A stretch of 14,317 nt of DNA from an uncultured Sphingomonadales bacterium (GCA_937898535.1 CALDKP010000396.1:1-14317); one strand, 5' to 3'; numbered from the stretch's first letter, positions 1-7,070 are shown. Notes: generated from the letters alone by a model not told the origin. Numbers and translations are program-made.

Positions 1-365
1 CGATCCGTCTGGCGACTGGCCCCGGCGAGCATGAAGGTGTCAAGCTGGCCGCTGGCGCGCTTGTCACCGTCGCTGCCCCCGAAGGCGGGGCAGAAACACC
101 GATTAGCTGGCCCAATTGTCCTGTGGCTGATGGCGTGGCTGCACTTCGGCTCGCCGATGCAGGCCTTGCGATTGACGCGGCCGCCATTGGGCTGGGCAGG
201 GCCACCGTGCCGCTGCTTCTGGCCGAAGCCGATTTGGCGAGCGGAAAAATACGCGCCGTCGACAATGCGAAAGAAAGCGAAGAAGCCTATTGGCTGGTCG
301 CGCCTTTGCCGCAATGGCGGCAGAAAAAGGTCAAGGCCTTGGTCGAGGCTTTAACGGCAACTTAA
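1..365 (+). CDS. LysR-family transcriptional regulator, C-terminal fragment (5' end outside window)
   Basis: The frame is open from the left edge (first full codon at 3) to TAA at 363-365, giving about 120 residues. The visible part resembles the end of the periplasmic-binding-protein-like effector domain of LysR regulators of the GcvA/AmpR type. It has a run of the form AAIGLGRATVPLLLAEADLASGKI (split here as AAIGLGRATV + PLLLAEADLASGKI), then an AYWLVAP strand and a final helix with KVKALVEAL. In this family such proteins bind DNA through an N-terminal winged helix and sense a small ligand in this domain. The DNA-binding half lies outside the window, so the target genes and ligand cannot be named. 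It converges on parE, with 30 bp between the two stops. Family assignment is fairly sure; the function is unknown. Confidence 0.8.
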   Translation, partial: IRLATGPGEHEGVKLAAGALVTVAAPEGGAETPISWPNCPVADGVAALRLADAGLAIDAAAIGLGRATVPLLLAEADLASGKIRAVDNAKESEEAYWLVAPLPQWRQKKVKALVEALTAT

Positions 366-395
366 ACGTCACGGCTGGGTAACGAGCACGCCCGA

Positions 396-2384
396 TCAAG
401 CGTCAATCGTGTCCTCATCCAGCTGCGCGGCATTTTCCTGAATGAAGTTGAACCGGTGCTCCGGATTTTTGCCCATCAGCCGGTCGACGAGGTCATTGAC
501 CACCGCACGCCGTTCATATTCATGCGGCAAAGTAATGCGGATCAGCGAGCGGGTCGCTGGGTCCATCGTTGTTTCTTTCAACTGGTTCGGGTTCATTTCA
601 CCCAGCCCCTTGAACCGGCCAACATCCACTTTCTTGCCCTTGAAAACGGTCGCTTCCAATTCGGCGCGGTGCGCGTCGTCGGCGGCGTAGACGCTTTGGC
701 TGCCATGCGTCAGGCGATAGAGCGGCGGCCGCGCGAGGAAGAGATGCCCGGCCTTCACGATTTCGGACATTTCCTGAAAGAAGAATGTCATCAACAGGGT
801 CGCAATATGCGCGCCGTCGACATCAGCATCGGTCATGATGATGATGCGTTCATAACGCAGATTGTCTGGGTTGCAGTCCTTGCGCGTGCCACAGCCAAGC
901 GCGAGCTGAAGATCAGCGATTTCGTTGTTGGCGCGGATTTTGTCTGCGGTGGCGGATGCCACGTTCAAGATTTTACCCCGGATCGGCAAAATCGCCTGCG
1001 TCTTGCGGTCACGCGCTTGCTTTGCGCTGCCTCCAGCGCTGTCGCCTTCGACGATGAACAATTCGGTGCCGGTGGGATCATCCGATGCGCAATCGGTCAG
1101 CTTGCCGGGCAGACGCACCTTGCGGCCTGACGTCGCGGTTTTGCGTTTGACCTCACGCTCTGCCTTGCGGCGCAGGCGGTCGTCGACCTTTTCCAGGATG
1201 AAGCCCATCAACGCCTTGCCGCGTTCCATATTGTCGGCAAGATAATGGTCGAAATGGTCCCGCACGGCGTTTTCCACCAAGCGCGTTGCTTCGGGTGAGG
1301 TCAGCCGGTCTTTGGTCTGGCTTTGGAATTGCGGGTTGCGGATGAACACCGACAACATCAATTCAGCTTCGTTGAAAATGTCTTCCGCCGATATCTGCGC
1401 CGCTTTTTTCTGGCCAATCAATTCACCAAAGGCGCGCAATCCCTTGGTCAGCGCAGCGCGAACGCCGGCTTCATGGGTGCCGCCGTCGGGGGTCGGAATG
1501 GTGTTACAATACCAGCTGTACGAGCCGTCGGAATAAAGCGGCCACGAAATCGCCCATTCGACGCGGCCTTGCGCATCGGGGAAATCTTGCGTGCCAGAGA
1601 AAAACTCCGTGGTGGCGCAGGCGCGGGTGCCCAGCTGTTCACGCAAATGGTCTGACAGGCCACCGGGGAATTGGAACACCGCTTCTGCGGGGACATCTTC
1701 GCTTGCGAGTTCCGCGTCGCAGCGCCAGCGAATTTCGACGCCAGCGAACAAATAGGCCTTCGACCGGGCAAGCTTGAACAGGCGCGCGGGTTTGAACTTC
1801 GCATCGGCGCCGAAAATTTCAGGGTCCGGCGTGAACGCAATCGTGGTGCCGCGCCGGTTGGGCGTGGGCCCAAGCTCTTCCAGCTTACCGACCGGATGGC
1901 CTTGCGCGAAGCGTTGGCGATATAATTGCTTGTTGCGGGCAACCTCGACAACGGTATCGGTCGACAGGGCGTTGACGACAGACACACCGACGCCATGCAA
2001 TCCGCCGGATGTCGCATAAGCCTTGTCTGTGAACTTACCGCCGGAGTGCAATGTTGTGAGGATGACCTCAAGCGCCGATTTGTCCGGAAATTTCGGATGT
2101 GGATCAACCGGAATACCGCGGCCATTGTCGGTGATGGTCAGCCGGTTGCCAACGCCCAAATGCACTTCAATGCGGCTGGCATGTCCGGCGACGGCTTCGT
2201 CCATCGAGTTGTCGAGTACTTCGGACGCGAGATGGTGCAATGCGCGTTCGTCGATGCCGCCAATATACATGCCCGGGCGACGGCGAACCGGCTCAAGCCC
2301 TTCCAGCACTTCAATTGCAGAAGCGGTATAATCATTGGATGCGGCAGTGGCGGCCGCGCTCCCGCCAAACAGGTCATCGGTCAT
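396..2384 (-). CDS. parE: DNA topoisomerase IV subunit B (ParE)
   Basis: This 662-residue protein is the ATPase subunit of topoisomerase IV, which acts with ParC to unlink daughter chromosomes. Reading N to C, it shows the GHKL ATPase elements: EVLDN (55-59), DNGRG (86-90) and the ATP lid GGLHGVGVSVVNAL (127-140). Next come the transducer QTK loop (QTKDRL, 356-361), the TOPRIM acid EGDSAGG (446-452), and metal-binding DADVDG (519-524). The C-terminal GRFKGLGEMNPNQLKETTMDP-type block starts at about 589. All catalytic residues are present. The length and the lack of the large insertion of proteobacterial GyrB favour ParE. I chose the ATG at 2384 (MTDDLF), which is typical of alphaproteobacterial ParE. 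A TTG at 2420 would add 12 residues, but it sits inside a hairpin. No strong Shine-Dalgarno is visible. It is the last gene of the gcrA-thioesterase-parE group. Confidence 0.96.
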   Translation of the reverse strand: MTDDLFGGSAAATAASNDYTASAIEVLEGLEPVRRRPGMYIGGIDERALHHLASEVLDNSMDEAVAGHASRIEVHLGVGNRLTITDNGRGIPVDPHPKFPDKSALEVILTTLHSGGKFTDKAYATSGGLHGVGVSVVNALSTDTVVEVARNKQLYRQRFAQGHPVGKLEELGPTPNRRGTTIAFTPDPEIFGADAKFKPARLFKLARSKAYLFAGVEIRWRCDAELASEDVPAEAVFQFPGGLSDHLREQLGTRACATTEFFSGTQDFPDAQGRVEWAISWPLYSDGSYSWYCNTIPTPDGGTHEAGVRAALTKGLRAFGELIGQKKAAQISAEDIFNEAELMLSVFIRNPQFQSQTKDRLTSPEATRLVENAVRDHFDHYLADNMERGKALMGFILEKVDDRLRRKAEREVKRKTATSGRKVRLPGKLTDCASDDPTGTELFIVEGDSAGGSAKQARDRKTQAILPIRGKILNVASATADKIRANNEIADLQLALGCGTRKDCNPDNLRYERIIIMTDADVDGAHIATLLMTFFFQEMSEIVKAGHLFLARPPLYRLTHGSQSVYAADDAHRAELEATVFKGKKVDVGRFKGLGEMNPNQLKETTMDPATRSLIRITLPHEYERRAVVNDLVDRLMGKNPEHRFNFIQENAAQLDEDTIDA

Positions 2385-2419
2385 AATAATGCTATAGGCG
2401 CGGGAGAGTTGGCGGCGCA

Positions 2420-2442
2420 ACAGCCGAACGAAACTCGGCTGT
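2420..2442 (-). terminator. Hairpin between thioesterase gene and parE (possible attenuator or weak terminator)
   Basis: A perfect 8-bp inverted repeat, ACAGCCGA and TCGGCTGT, flanks a 7-nt loop. It lies in the 72-bp gap between the thioesterase stop (2457) and the parE start (2384). On the minus strand no U-tract follows, so it is not a classical rho-independent terminator. It could be an attenuator, an RNA-processing site or chance. It covers the alternative TTG start at 2420. Confidence 0.35.
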
Positions 2443-2456
2443 GGAAATAAACCGGA

Positions 2457-2840
2457 TCAGAGTCTTTCCGGGGGCATGGACATAATGGCGAAATTGCCAC
2501 TTGCCTGCGCAACCAACTTGTCATTTTGAGTGATACGGGCGGTTAAATGGGCAATGGTTCGGCCCTTATTGTCCAAAACGGTTTCGCACAGCAACTGGCC
2601 CTCCGCGACTGGCCGGAAATAGCTGATCGAGATATCAATTGTCGCGCACGCATATCCAGCATCGAGTGTCGAATACAGCGCCGCGCCCATGCCTGTATCC
2701 GCCATTGCGTAGAGGACAGCGCCATGCACAACACCGTGCGGATTTAAATGCCGATCATCGACCGACAGCGAAAATGTGCTGCTGCCGCCGCCTTGCTGAT
2801 CTAATGTTAAACCGATGAGATCCGCAAATGGATGATCCAT
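2457..2840 (-). CDS. PaaI-type hotdog-fold thioesterase
   Basis: This 127-residue protein has the hallmark of the PaaI/YdiI (4HBT) hotdog family. The block NPHGVVHGAVLYAMADTGMG (33-52) forms the central helix, with an Asp at 48 in the position usually taken by the catalytic acid. A central strand (SISYFRP, 71-77) and a final strand (ASGNFAIM) follow. Such enzymes hydrolyse acyl-CoA thioesters, often as housekeeping clearance of aryl- or medium-chain acyl-CoA; the substrate cannot be read from sequence. The ATG at 2840 is preceded by AGGGTGAGA, a usable ribosome binding site, 19 bp after the gcrA stop, so co-transcription with gcrA is likely. There is no signal peptide, so it is cytosolic. Family is sure; specificity is unknown. 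Confidence 0.85.
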   Translation of the reverse strand: MDHPFADLIGLTLDQQGGGSSTFSLSVDDRHLNPHGVVHGAVLYAMADTGMGAALYSTLDAGYACATIDISISYFRPVAEGQLLCETVLDNKGRTIAHLTARITQNDKLVAQASGNFAIMSMPPERL

Positions 2841-2859
2841 GCTCTATCTCACCCTAGTC

Positions 2860-3534
2860 TTAACGAACCCTTGGGCCGCCGAATGGCATTGGTGGCGGAG
2901 GACGGCGCACACCGCGTGGAAGCTGCGCCTGATAGGCACGGCCACAATGTTCGACGCAGTACGGAAAACCGGGGTTTACTGGGACACCGCAGAAATGGAA
3001 ATCGGCTTCACCGGGGTGACCCAAGGGCCAACGGCAAATGCGTTCGTTCAAATCCAGCAATGACGTCTTGTCCGCCATTTCGGGGCTTGGCTTTGCGGGC
3101 ACAAGGCGGCGTGGCGGTGCTGGTGGAATCGGTGCCTGCTGATCGCCGGGTCCCTGACGCATGAAACCGCCAGGTCCGATGGAAACAATACGTGGCATCG
3201 ACGATGCGCGCGGGGCAGGTGCTTCGGCTGCGTCATCATCTGCGCGCACGGGCGCGACAGGCTCAGCCACAGGCGCTGCGGCGCGGGGGCGCACAGGTGC
3301 AGCGGGTGCAGGTGCCTTTACAGGCGCTGCGGCAGCTGGCTTTTTCGGGGCGGCTTTTTTGTCTGTGTCGTTGGCCTTCACAGGCGACGGGCGCGATTTT
3401 AGTCCCAAGCGATGGGCCTTACCGATCACGGCATTGCGGCTGACACCGCCAAGCTCTTCGGCAATCTGGCTTGCTGTCAGGCCTTTTTCCCAAAGCGCTT
3501 TTAACTGATCAATCCGCTGGTCGGTCCAGGACAT
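2860..3534 (-). CDS. gcrA: GcrA cell cycle regulator
   Basis: This 224-residue protein begins MSWTDQRIDQLKALW and continues with a helix-turn-helix (GLTASQIAEELGG, then SRNAVIGKAHRLGL, to about 45), the diagnostic GcrA N-terminus. The C-terminal block (about 160-205) carries the conserved CRWPLG, FHFCG and YCVEHC pattern. In Caulobacter the GcrA C-terminal region binds the housekeeping sigma factor, and the N-terminus reads CcrM-methylated GANTC sites, driving S-phase genes. Between them lies an unusually long Ala/Pro-rich linker (about 52-155), which makes this protein longer than the Caulobacter one (about 173 aa). The start ATG has GGGAAAG upstream. It heads the thioesterase-parE group and is divergent from an ABC permease. 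I saw no GANTC in its own 91-bp upstream gap. Identity is very sure. Confidence 0.96.
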   Translation of the reverse strand: MSWTDQRIDQLKALWEKGLTASQIAEELGGVSRNAVIGKAHRLGLKSRPSPVKANDTDKKAAPKKPAAAAPVKAPAPAAPVRPRAAAPVAEPVAPVRADDDAAEAPAPRASSMPRIVSIGPGGFMRQGPGDQQAPIPPAPPRRLVPAKPSPEMADKTSLLDLNERICRWPLGHPGEADFHFCGVPVNPGFPYCVEHCGRAYQAQLPRGVRRPPPPMPFGGPRVR

Positions 3535-3625
3535 AGAAACTTTCCCAATATCTAATGTGTCGTACCGCAGTCGCGGCGCATTTGCGCCTTGCGGTTAAGC
3601 CTGCAAGCCGATAGTCGATTGCGCG
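3535..3625. promoter_or_regulatory. Divergent promoter region gcrA / ABC permease
   Basis: These 91 bp separate two divergent starts, so both promoters should lie here. I cannot place -10/-35 boxes with confidence. The gap holds a perfect palindrome, GGCGCATTTGCGCC (3575-3588). An inverted repeat GATAGTC / GACTATC (3610-3616, 3628-3634) overlaps the permease ATG. A weaker CTTGC/GCAAG pair lies between them. No GANTC is present. Confidence 0.5.
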
Positions 3626-4483
3626 ATGACTATCCACCATAAAAGCGATATTGGCCCAGATAGGGACGCGAACCCCGTTGTGCAACTGCCCGACGGCGAA
3701 CGGCACATCCGCAACGTAAACTGGATTGGGCTGCAAACCCTATATATGAAAGAAGTGCGCCGCTTCTTTAAGGTGCAGATGCAAACGGTATGGGCTCCGG
3801 CCATTACGACTTTGTTGTATCTGATTATTTTCACCGTGGCTTTGGGAAGCGTGAAGCCACAGGTTCTGGGCGTTTCTTTTGCAGATTTCATCGCGCCTGG
3901 CCTTATCATCATGGGTATGATGCAAAATGCCTTTGCCAATTCCAGCTTCTCTTTGCTGGTCGGTAAAATGCAAGGCACGATTGTCGATTATCTGATGCCG
4001 CCCTTGTCCAATGCGGAGGTTTTGGCCGCGCTGACATTTGCTGCGGTGACCCGCGCGTTTCTGGTGGGCGGCACCATCTGGCTTGCAATGGCAATATGGC
4101 CCGGCGTCAATGTCACCCCTGCGCATATGTGGGCCATATTGTGGTTCGGCCTGATGGGTTCCATGATGCTGGCGTTGATCGGCGTTATGACATCGATTTG
4201 GGCGGAGAAATTCGACCATGCGGCCGTGGTCAGCAACTTCGTTGTTGCGCCAGCGGCTTTGCTGTCGGGCACGTTCTACTCGGTTGATAAGCTGGCGCCT
4301 ACATTTCAGGCGATCAGACACGCAAACCCGTTCTTCTATGCAATTTCGGGTTTCCGCTATGGCTTTATCGGTGCCGCAGACAGTCCCGTGCTATTTGGCG
4401 CGATTGTGCTGCTTGGGCTGAACATAGTGCTTGCGACCATTTGCTATCTGTTACTGCGGTCGGGCTGGAAATTGCGGTCTTAG
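3626..4483 (+). CDS. ABC-2 type transporter permease
   Basis: This 285-residue membrane protein has a hydrophilic N-terminus of about 50 residues with an amphipathic KEVRRFFKV segment. About six hydrophobic segments follow, near residues 55-76, 84-104, 135-158, 167-192, 198-219 and 253-277. The layout, plus EKFDHAAVVSNFVVAP and LSGTFYSVDKL (213-223) before the last helix, matches ABC-2 membrane subunits of the YadH/NodJ type. Those form exporters of polysaccharide, lipid or drug with a separate ATPase. No ATPase gene is adjacent: upstream is divergent gcrA and downstream is convergent DUF2147. It is therefore an orphan half of a transporter here, and the substrate cannot be predicted. The start ATG has no clear Shine-Dalgarno. 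The family call is strong. Confidence 0.85.
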   Translation: MTIHHKSDIGPDRDANPVVQLPDGERHIRNVNWIGLQTLYMKEVRRFFKVQMQTVWAPAITTLLYLIIFTVALGSVKPQVLGVSFADFIAPGLIIMGMMQNAFANSSFSLLVGKMQGTIVDYLMPPLSNAEVLAALTFAAVTRAFLVGGTIWLAMAIWPGVNVTPAHMWAILWFGLMGSMMLALIGVMTSIWAEKFDHAAVVSNFVVAPAALLSGTFYSVDKLAPTFQAIRHANPFFYAISGFRYGFIGAADSPVLFGAIVLLGLNIVLATICYLLLRSGWKLRS

Positions 4484-4485
4484 TT

Positions 4486-4502
4486 GCGTTAATATTTAAC
4501 GC
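4486..4502. terminator. Palindrome between convergent permease and DUF2147 genes
   Basis: The perfect palindrome GCGTTAATATTTAACGC (7-bp arms, 3-nt centre) fills the 12-bp gap between the convergent stops and runs into the end of the DUF2147 gene. It could fold in either transcript and act as a short bidirectional 3' end. It is AT-rich in the stem and lacks a T-run, so terminator function is uncertain. Confidence 0.35.
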
Positions 4503-4918
4503 GCCGGTGTCCATGTCTGGGCCTGACAAAAGGGCCCAATACATCCTTTGACCACCAGATTGCCGGATTTGCCTTTATAGACAATCGACCGATAGGTTTT
4601 GCCCGATTTGGGGTCGTAAATCTGGCCTTTCCATTCATCGCCCGCCGCTTTGAAACCCGTCAAAACATTCAGGCCCAATATTGTCCGGCTGCGCAGCGCC
4701 TTGTCCGGATTGTTGATGTCCTTCGCGCCGGGACCGGCTGGCGGGTTCACAAGAAATTTTGACAGCTTGCCGCATATATTCTCGCCGCACGGATAGACTT
4801 CAACGACGCCGTCCTTGCTTTGCGTGACCCAGCGACCCGTAATGGGCGAAGCGGCCTGCACCGATAAGGGCAGCATCAATAATCCAGCGGCGGTCATCCA
4901 TTTTTTCACGTCGGGCAT
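4496..4918 (-). CDS. Secreted DUF2147 domain protein
   Basis: This 140-residue protein starts with a typical Sec signal peptide: KKW, a hydrophobic run AAGLLMLPLSV, then QAA with likely cleavage near residues 22-23. The mature part begins PITGRWVTQSKDG and contains VYPCGENICGKL, LNVLTGF and GQIYDPKSGKTYRS. This is the pattern of DUF2147 (PF09917), a small periplasmic beta-barrel-like family of unknown function. Four cysteines (in CGENIC and CIGPFC) could form disulfides outside the cytoplasm. The ATG at 4918 has AAGGAC as ribosome binding site. It is monocistronic, convergent with the ABC permease and divergent from maiA. No function can be assigned. Confidence 0.85.
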   Translation of the reverse strand: MPDVKKWMTAAGLLMLPLSVQAASPITGRWVTQSKDGVVEVYPCGENICGKLSKFLVNPPAGPGAKDINNPDKALRSRTILGLNVLTGFKAAGDEWKGQIYDPKSGKTYRSIVYKGKSGNLVVKGCIGPFCQAQTWTPAR

Positions 4919-5011
4919 CCTCAGTCCTTTTTATCTTCGCCAGACATATGCAAGGGCGGGCCGATCTGCAATGCTTTTGCCTTTTACCAACGCCATGCTA
5001 ATTGTGACGTC
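4919..5011. promoter_or_regulatory. Divergent promoter region DUF2147 / maiA
   Basis: These 93 bp separate two divergent genes. The DUF2147 side has a clear Shine-Dalgarno (AAGGAC). The maiA side has none, and an 8-bp palindrome TGACGTCA (5005-5012) ends on the first base of its ATG. I could not identify convincing -10/-35 boxes for either gene. Confidence 0.4.
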
Positions 5012-5644
5012 ATGAATGCGATCACCCTGTTCGACTATTGGCGTTCCTCGGCAAGTTACCGGGTGCGCATCGTCCTCAATCTGAAAAATGTGCCATATAC
5101 AAGCGTGCCGACAAGCCTGTTGGACAATGAACAAAAGGCACCGGCCTATGTCGCGCGCAATCCGCAAGGTTTTGTTCCCATGCTGTCGATAGACGGCCAT
5201 GATCTGACGCAAAGCCTTGCGATAATCGATTATCTCGATGCCAAATATCCAGAACCGGCGATGCTGTCATCCAACCCTGCAGATCGGGCCAAAACATTGG
5301 CGCAGGCGTTGATCATTGCGGCGGACATTCACCCGATCGATAATCTGCGCGTGCTGCGTTATTTGAAGGATGAATTGGGGCAGTCGCAGGAAGCCGTGGA
5401 TGCATGGTACCGGCATTGGATTATCGAAGGGTTCACGGCGCTTGAGAATATGGCGCCCGAGGATGGGTTATTTGGTGGCGACATGCCGAACCTTGCCGAT
5501 GTCTGCCTTGTCCCACAAATGGCAAACGCGCGGCGGGTGGATACGCCATTGGACCAGTTCCCCAAATTATCGCGGATTGATGCCGCTCTGACGGCGTTGC
5601 CTGCGTTCATTGCCGCCCATCCGGATCAGGTTAAACCCGACTGA
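5012..5644 (+). CDS. maiA: Maleylacetoacetate isomerase (zeta-class glutathione transferase)
   Basis: This 210-residue enzyme should isomerise maleylacetoacetate to fumarylacetoacetate using glutathione, the penultimate step of tyrosine/phenylalanine breakdown through homogentisate. The N-terminal thioredoxin-like domain carries the zeta motif SSASYRVRI (12-20), with the catalytic Ser; Ala replaces the Cys found in many eukaryotic zeta enzymes. It also has the cis-Pro segment GFVPML (53-58) and the glutathione-binding QSLAI (67-71). The all-helical C-terminal domain includes the zeta-type DIHPIDNLRVL segment (105-115). Length is normal for the family. The start lacks a Shine-Dalgarno. A MarR regulator follows 36 bp downstream on the same strand, and fahA, the next enzyme, lies 1.5 kb on. 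This context supports MaiA over a generic GST. Confidence 0.9.
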   Translation: MNAITLFDYWRSSASYRVRIVLNLKNVPYTSVPTSLLDNEQKAPAYVARNPQGFVPMLSIDGHDLTQSLAIIDYLDAKYPEPAMLSSNPADRAKTLAQALIIAADIHPIDNLRVLRYLKDELGQSQEAVDAWYRHWIIEGFTALENMAPEDGLFGGDMPNLADVCLVPQMANARRVDTPLDQFPKLSRIDAALTALPAFIAAHPDQVKPD

Positions 5645-5680
5645 CGCACGCGCGGTCCAAGCCACAGCAGAGTGAATTCC

Positions 5681-6127
5681 ATGCCACAAAAGACCCTAAA
5701 GCTCAGCGCTTTCCTTCCTTATCAATTGTCGATTACCTCAAACGCCGTCAGCGACCTGATTGCGCGCGCCTATCGCGGCAAATTTGCGCTGAAGGTGCCC
5801 GAATGGCGGGTGATGGCGCTTTTGGGTGAGGCGGAGGTCGCAACGCAGCGCGAATTGGTGGCGGCCACGGCAATGGACAAGGTGACGGTCAACCGTGCGT
5901 GCAAAACGCTGGAGGAACGCGCGCTCATCAGCCGCGTGCCCAATAGCAGCGACGGACGCTCGCACCATTTGGCCCTGACGGTCGCGGGCCGCAGCCTTTA
6001 TGACCAAATCGTGCCTGAGGCTTTGCAGTTGGAGGCCGAGCTTGAAAAGATATTGGGCAGCGGTGAGGCGAAGCAGTTGGAGATCATGCTGGCGCAGTTA
6101 CGCGCGCGGGTCATCGAGTTGGGTTAG
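5681..6127 (+). CDS. MarR-family transcriptional regulator
   Basis: This 148-residue protein has the MarR winged-helix layout: a dimerisation helix (FLPYQLSITSNAVSDLIA, 11-28), VPEWRVMALLGE (39-50), and QRELVAATAMDKVTVNRACK as the helix-turn-helix (56-75). The wing follows, with the near-invariant DGR (91-93) and LTVAGRSLY. MarR proteins are usually repressors released by a phenolic or aromatic ligand. Its place between maiA and fahA suggests it controls tyrosine/homogentisate catabolism, but that is inference. I chose the ATG at 5681; a GTG at 5672 would add three residues, and neither has a strong ribosome binding site. Its 3' end overlaps the convergent C13 peptidase gene by 17 bp. Confidence 0.88.
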   Translation: MPQKTLKLSAFLPYQLSITSNAVSDLIARAYRGKFALKVPEWRVMALLGEAEVATQRELVAATAMDKVTVNRACKTLEERALISRVPNSSDGRSHHLALTVAGRSLYDQIVPEALQLEAELEKILGSGEAKQLEIMLAQLRARVIELG

Positions 6128-7070
6128 CTTCACTCGCACGCTCGTAATCGGCGGCGATTGCGGGCCGGCCAATTTTCGGCGTTTCGGTCTTGGGCATTTT
6201 GAGTTCAAGCGCATCAAGCCAGACATGCGCATTCTCGCCAATGAAAATCTGCGGCCGTGACGGCACAAGCTTCAACACATTTTCCCATCCGGAAATCAAT
6301 TGCACCGCTTGCGCAACCGCATCATCAAATTTCTGCGGCTTGCGTAAGCCATTGTTCACCAACGCGTCGCCGAAAAAGGTCCAGTCATTGCCCGGTGCGC
6401 AGCCAAACGATGTGCGTTGCGACGATGCCGCGGTCACAATGACGGTCTGGTCATTGGTCAGCAACGGAATGAATATCCCTGAATAGCAAGCGGAGATCAG
6501 AACCATGCGGCGCTTTATGCCCACGCCATCGAGCAGCGCGGACAGTCGCTGCGGTGCGATCATGCCGACACCGTCGTTCCCGTCACGATAGGCAAGCCCC
6601 GACACGGGGTCGCCATGGCTGGTGGCGAATAAAATCAGCACGTCTTCCTTGAGATCCATTTTGCCGGCAACCGCGGCCAGTGCGACGGCAAGATTGGATG
6701 GAGAACCCTGCGGTGCGCCCGATGGTGCATCGGTGGCGCCAGCGGTGAGGAAAAGCGTTTTGCCCGTTGCGCCATAGCGGCGCGCCAGCACCTTTGCCGC
6801 TTCAGCCGATTCCCGTCCGAACACGGCATCGGAGTCGAGCCCAATCGAAATGACATAGGCATCGACGACACCGGGCTTTTGCGGCTGCAGATTTGCTATC
6901 GCGGTGGCGAGGCGCTTGTGTTGCGAAAGATACCAGCTGGCAGAACGGTTTTGCTCCATCGACCAGCCATTTTTCCCGGCCTCTGCGGCGCTAAAGGTCT
7001 GCTGCTGGCTGAACGCTGATCCGGAGACGAAAAGGGCAAGCGCCAAGGCACTTGCTTGAAACGTTCGCAT
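6111..7070 (-). CDS. Exported peptidase C13 (legumain-like, caspase-fold) family protein
   Basis: This 319-residue protein has a Sec signal peptide (MRTF, then a hydrophobic stretch to SAFSQQ, cleavage near 21). A clan CD cysteine-peptidase core follows. The catalytic His is in VLILFATSHGDP (His152) and the catalytic Cys in MVLISACYSG (Cys195), each after a hydrophobic beta strand, as in legumain/PF01650. Strands AYVISIGLDSDAVF and TLFLTAG precede the His. Eukaryotic members cut after Asn/Asp or act as GPI transamidase; the bacterial substrates are largely unknown. The gene is transcribed opposite to its neighbours, overlaps marR at the 3' end and shares a 100-bp divergent gap with fahA. The start is uncertain: ATG at 7085 would add five residues and the frame is open to 7154, but 7070 gives a clean signal peptide. 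The family call is strong; function is not known. Confidence 0.85.
   Translation of the reverse strand: MRTFQASALALALFVSGSAFSQQQTFSAAEAGKNGWSMEQNRSASWYLSQHKRLATAIANLQPQKPGVVDAYVISIGLDSDAVFGRESAEAAKVLARRYGATGKTLFLTAGATDAPSGAPQGSPSNLAVALAAVAGKMDLKEDVLILFATSHGDPVSGLAYRDGNDGVGMIAPQRLSALLDGVGIKRRMVLISACYSGIFIPLLTNDQTVIVTAASSQRTSFGCAPGNDWTFFGDALVNNGLRKPQKFDDAVAQAVQLISGWENVLKLVPSRPQIFIGENAHVWLDALELKMPKTETPKIGRPAIAADYERASEANPTR

Noticed and set aside
366..395. Terminator between the LysR fragment and parE
   Set aside because: The 30-bp gap shows no convincing inverted repeat or T-run.
456..1130. Open frame of 224 codons antisense to parE
   Set aside because: It mirrors the conserved TOPRIM and C-terminal part of parE, has no recognisable domain, and is the usual by-product of codon bias in a GC-rich gene.
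1926..2450. Open frame of 174 codons antisense to the parE ATPase domain
   Set aside because: It is complementary to the conserved GHKL motifs, with no domain signature and no ribosome binding site of note.
3740..4321. Open frame of 193 codons antisense to the ABC permease
   Set aside because: It is rich in His, Arg and Gln, as expected for the complement of hydrophobic codons, and is incompatible with the clear permease frame.
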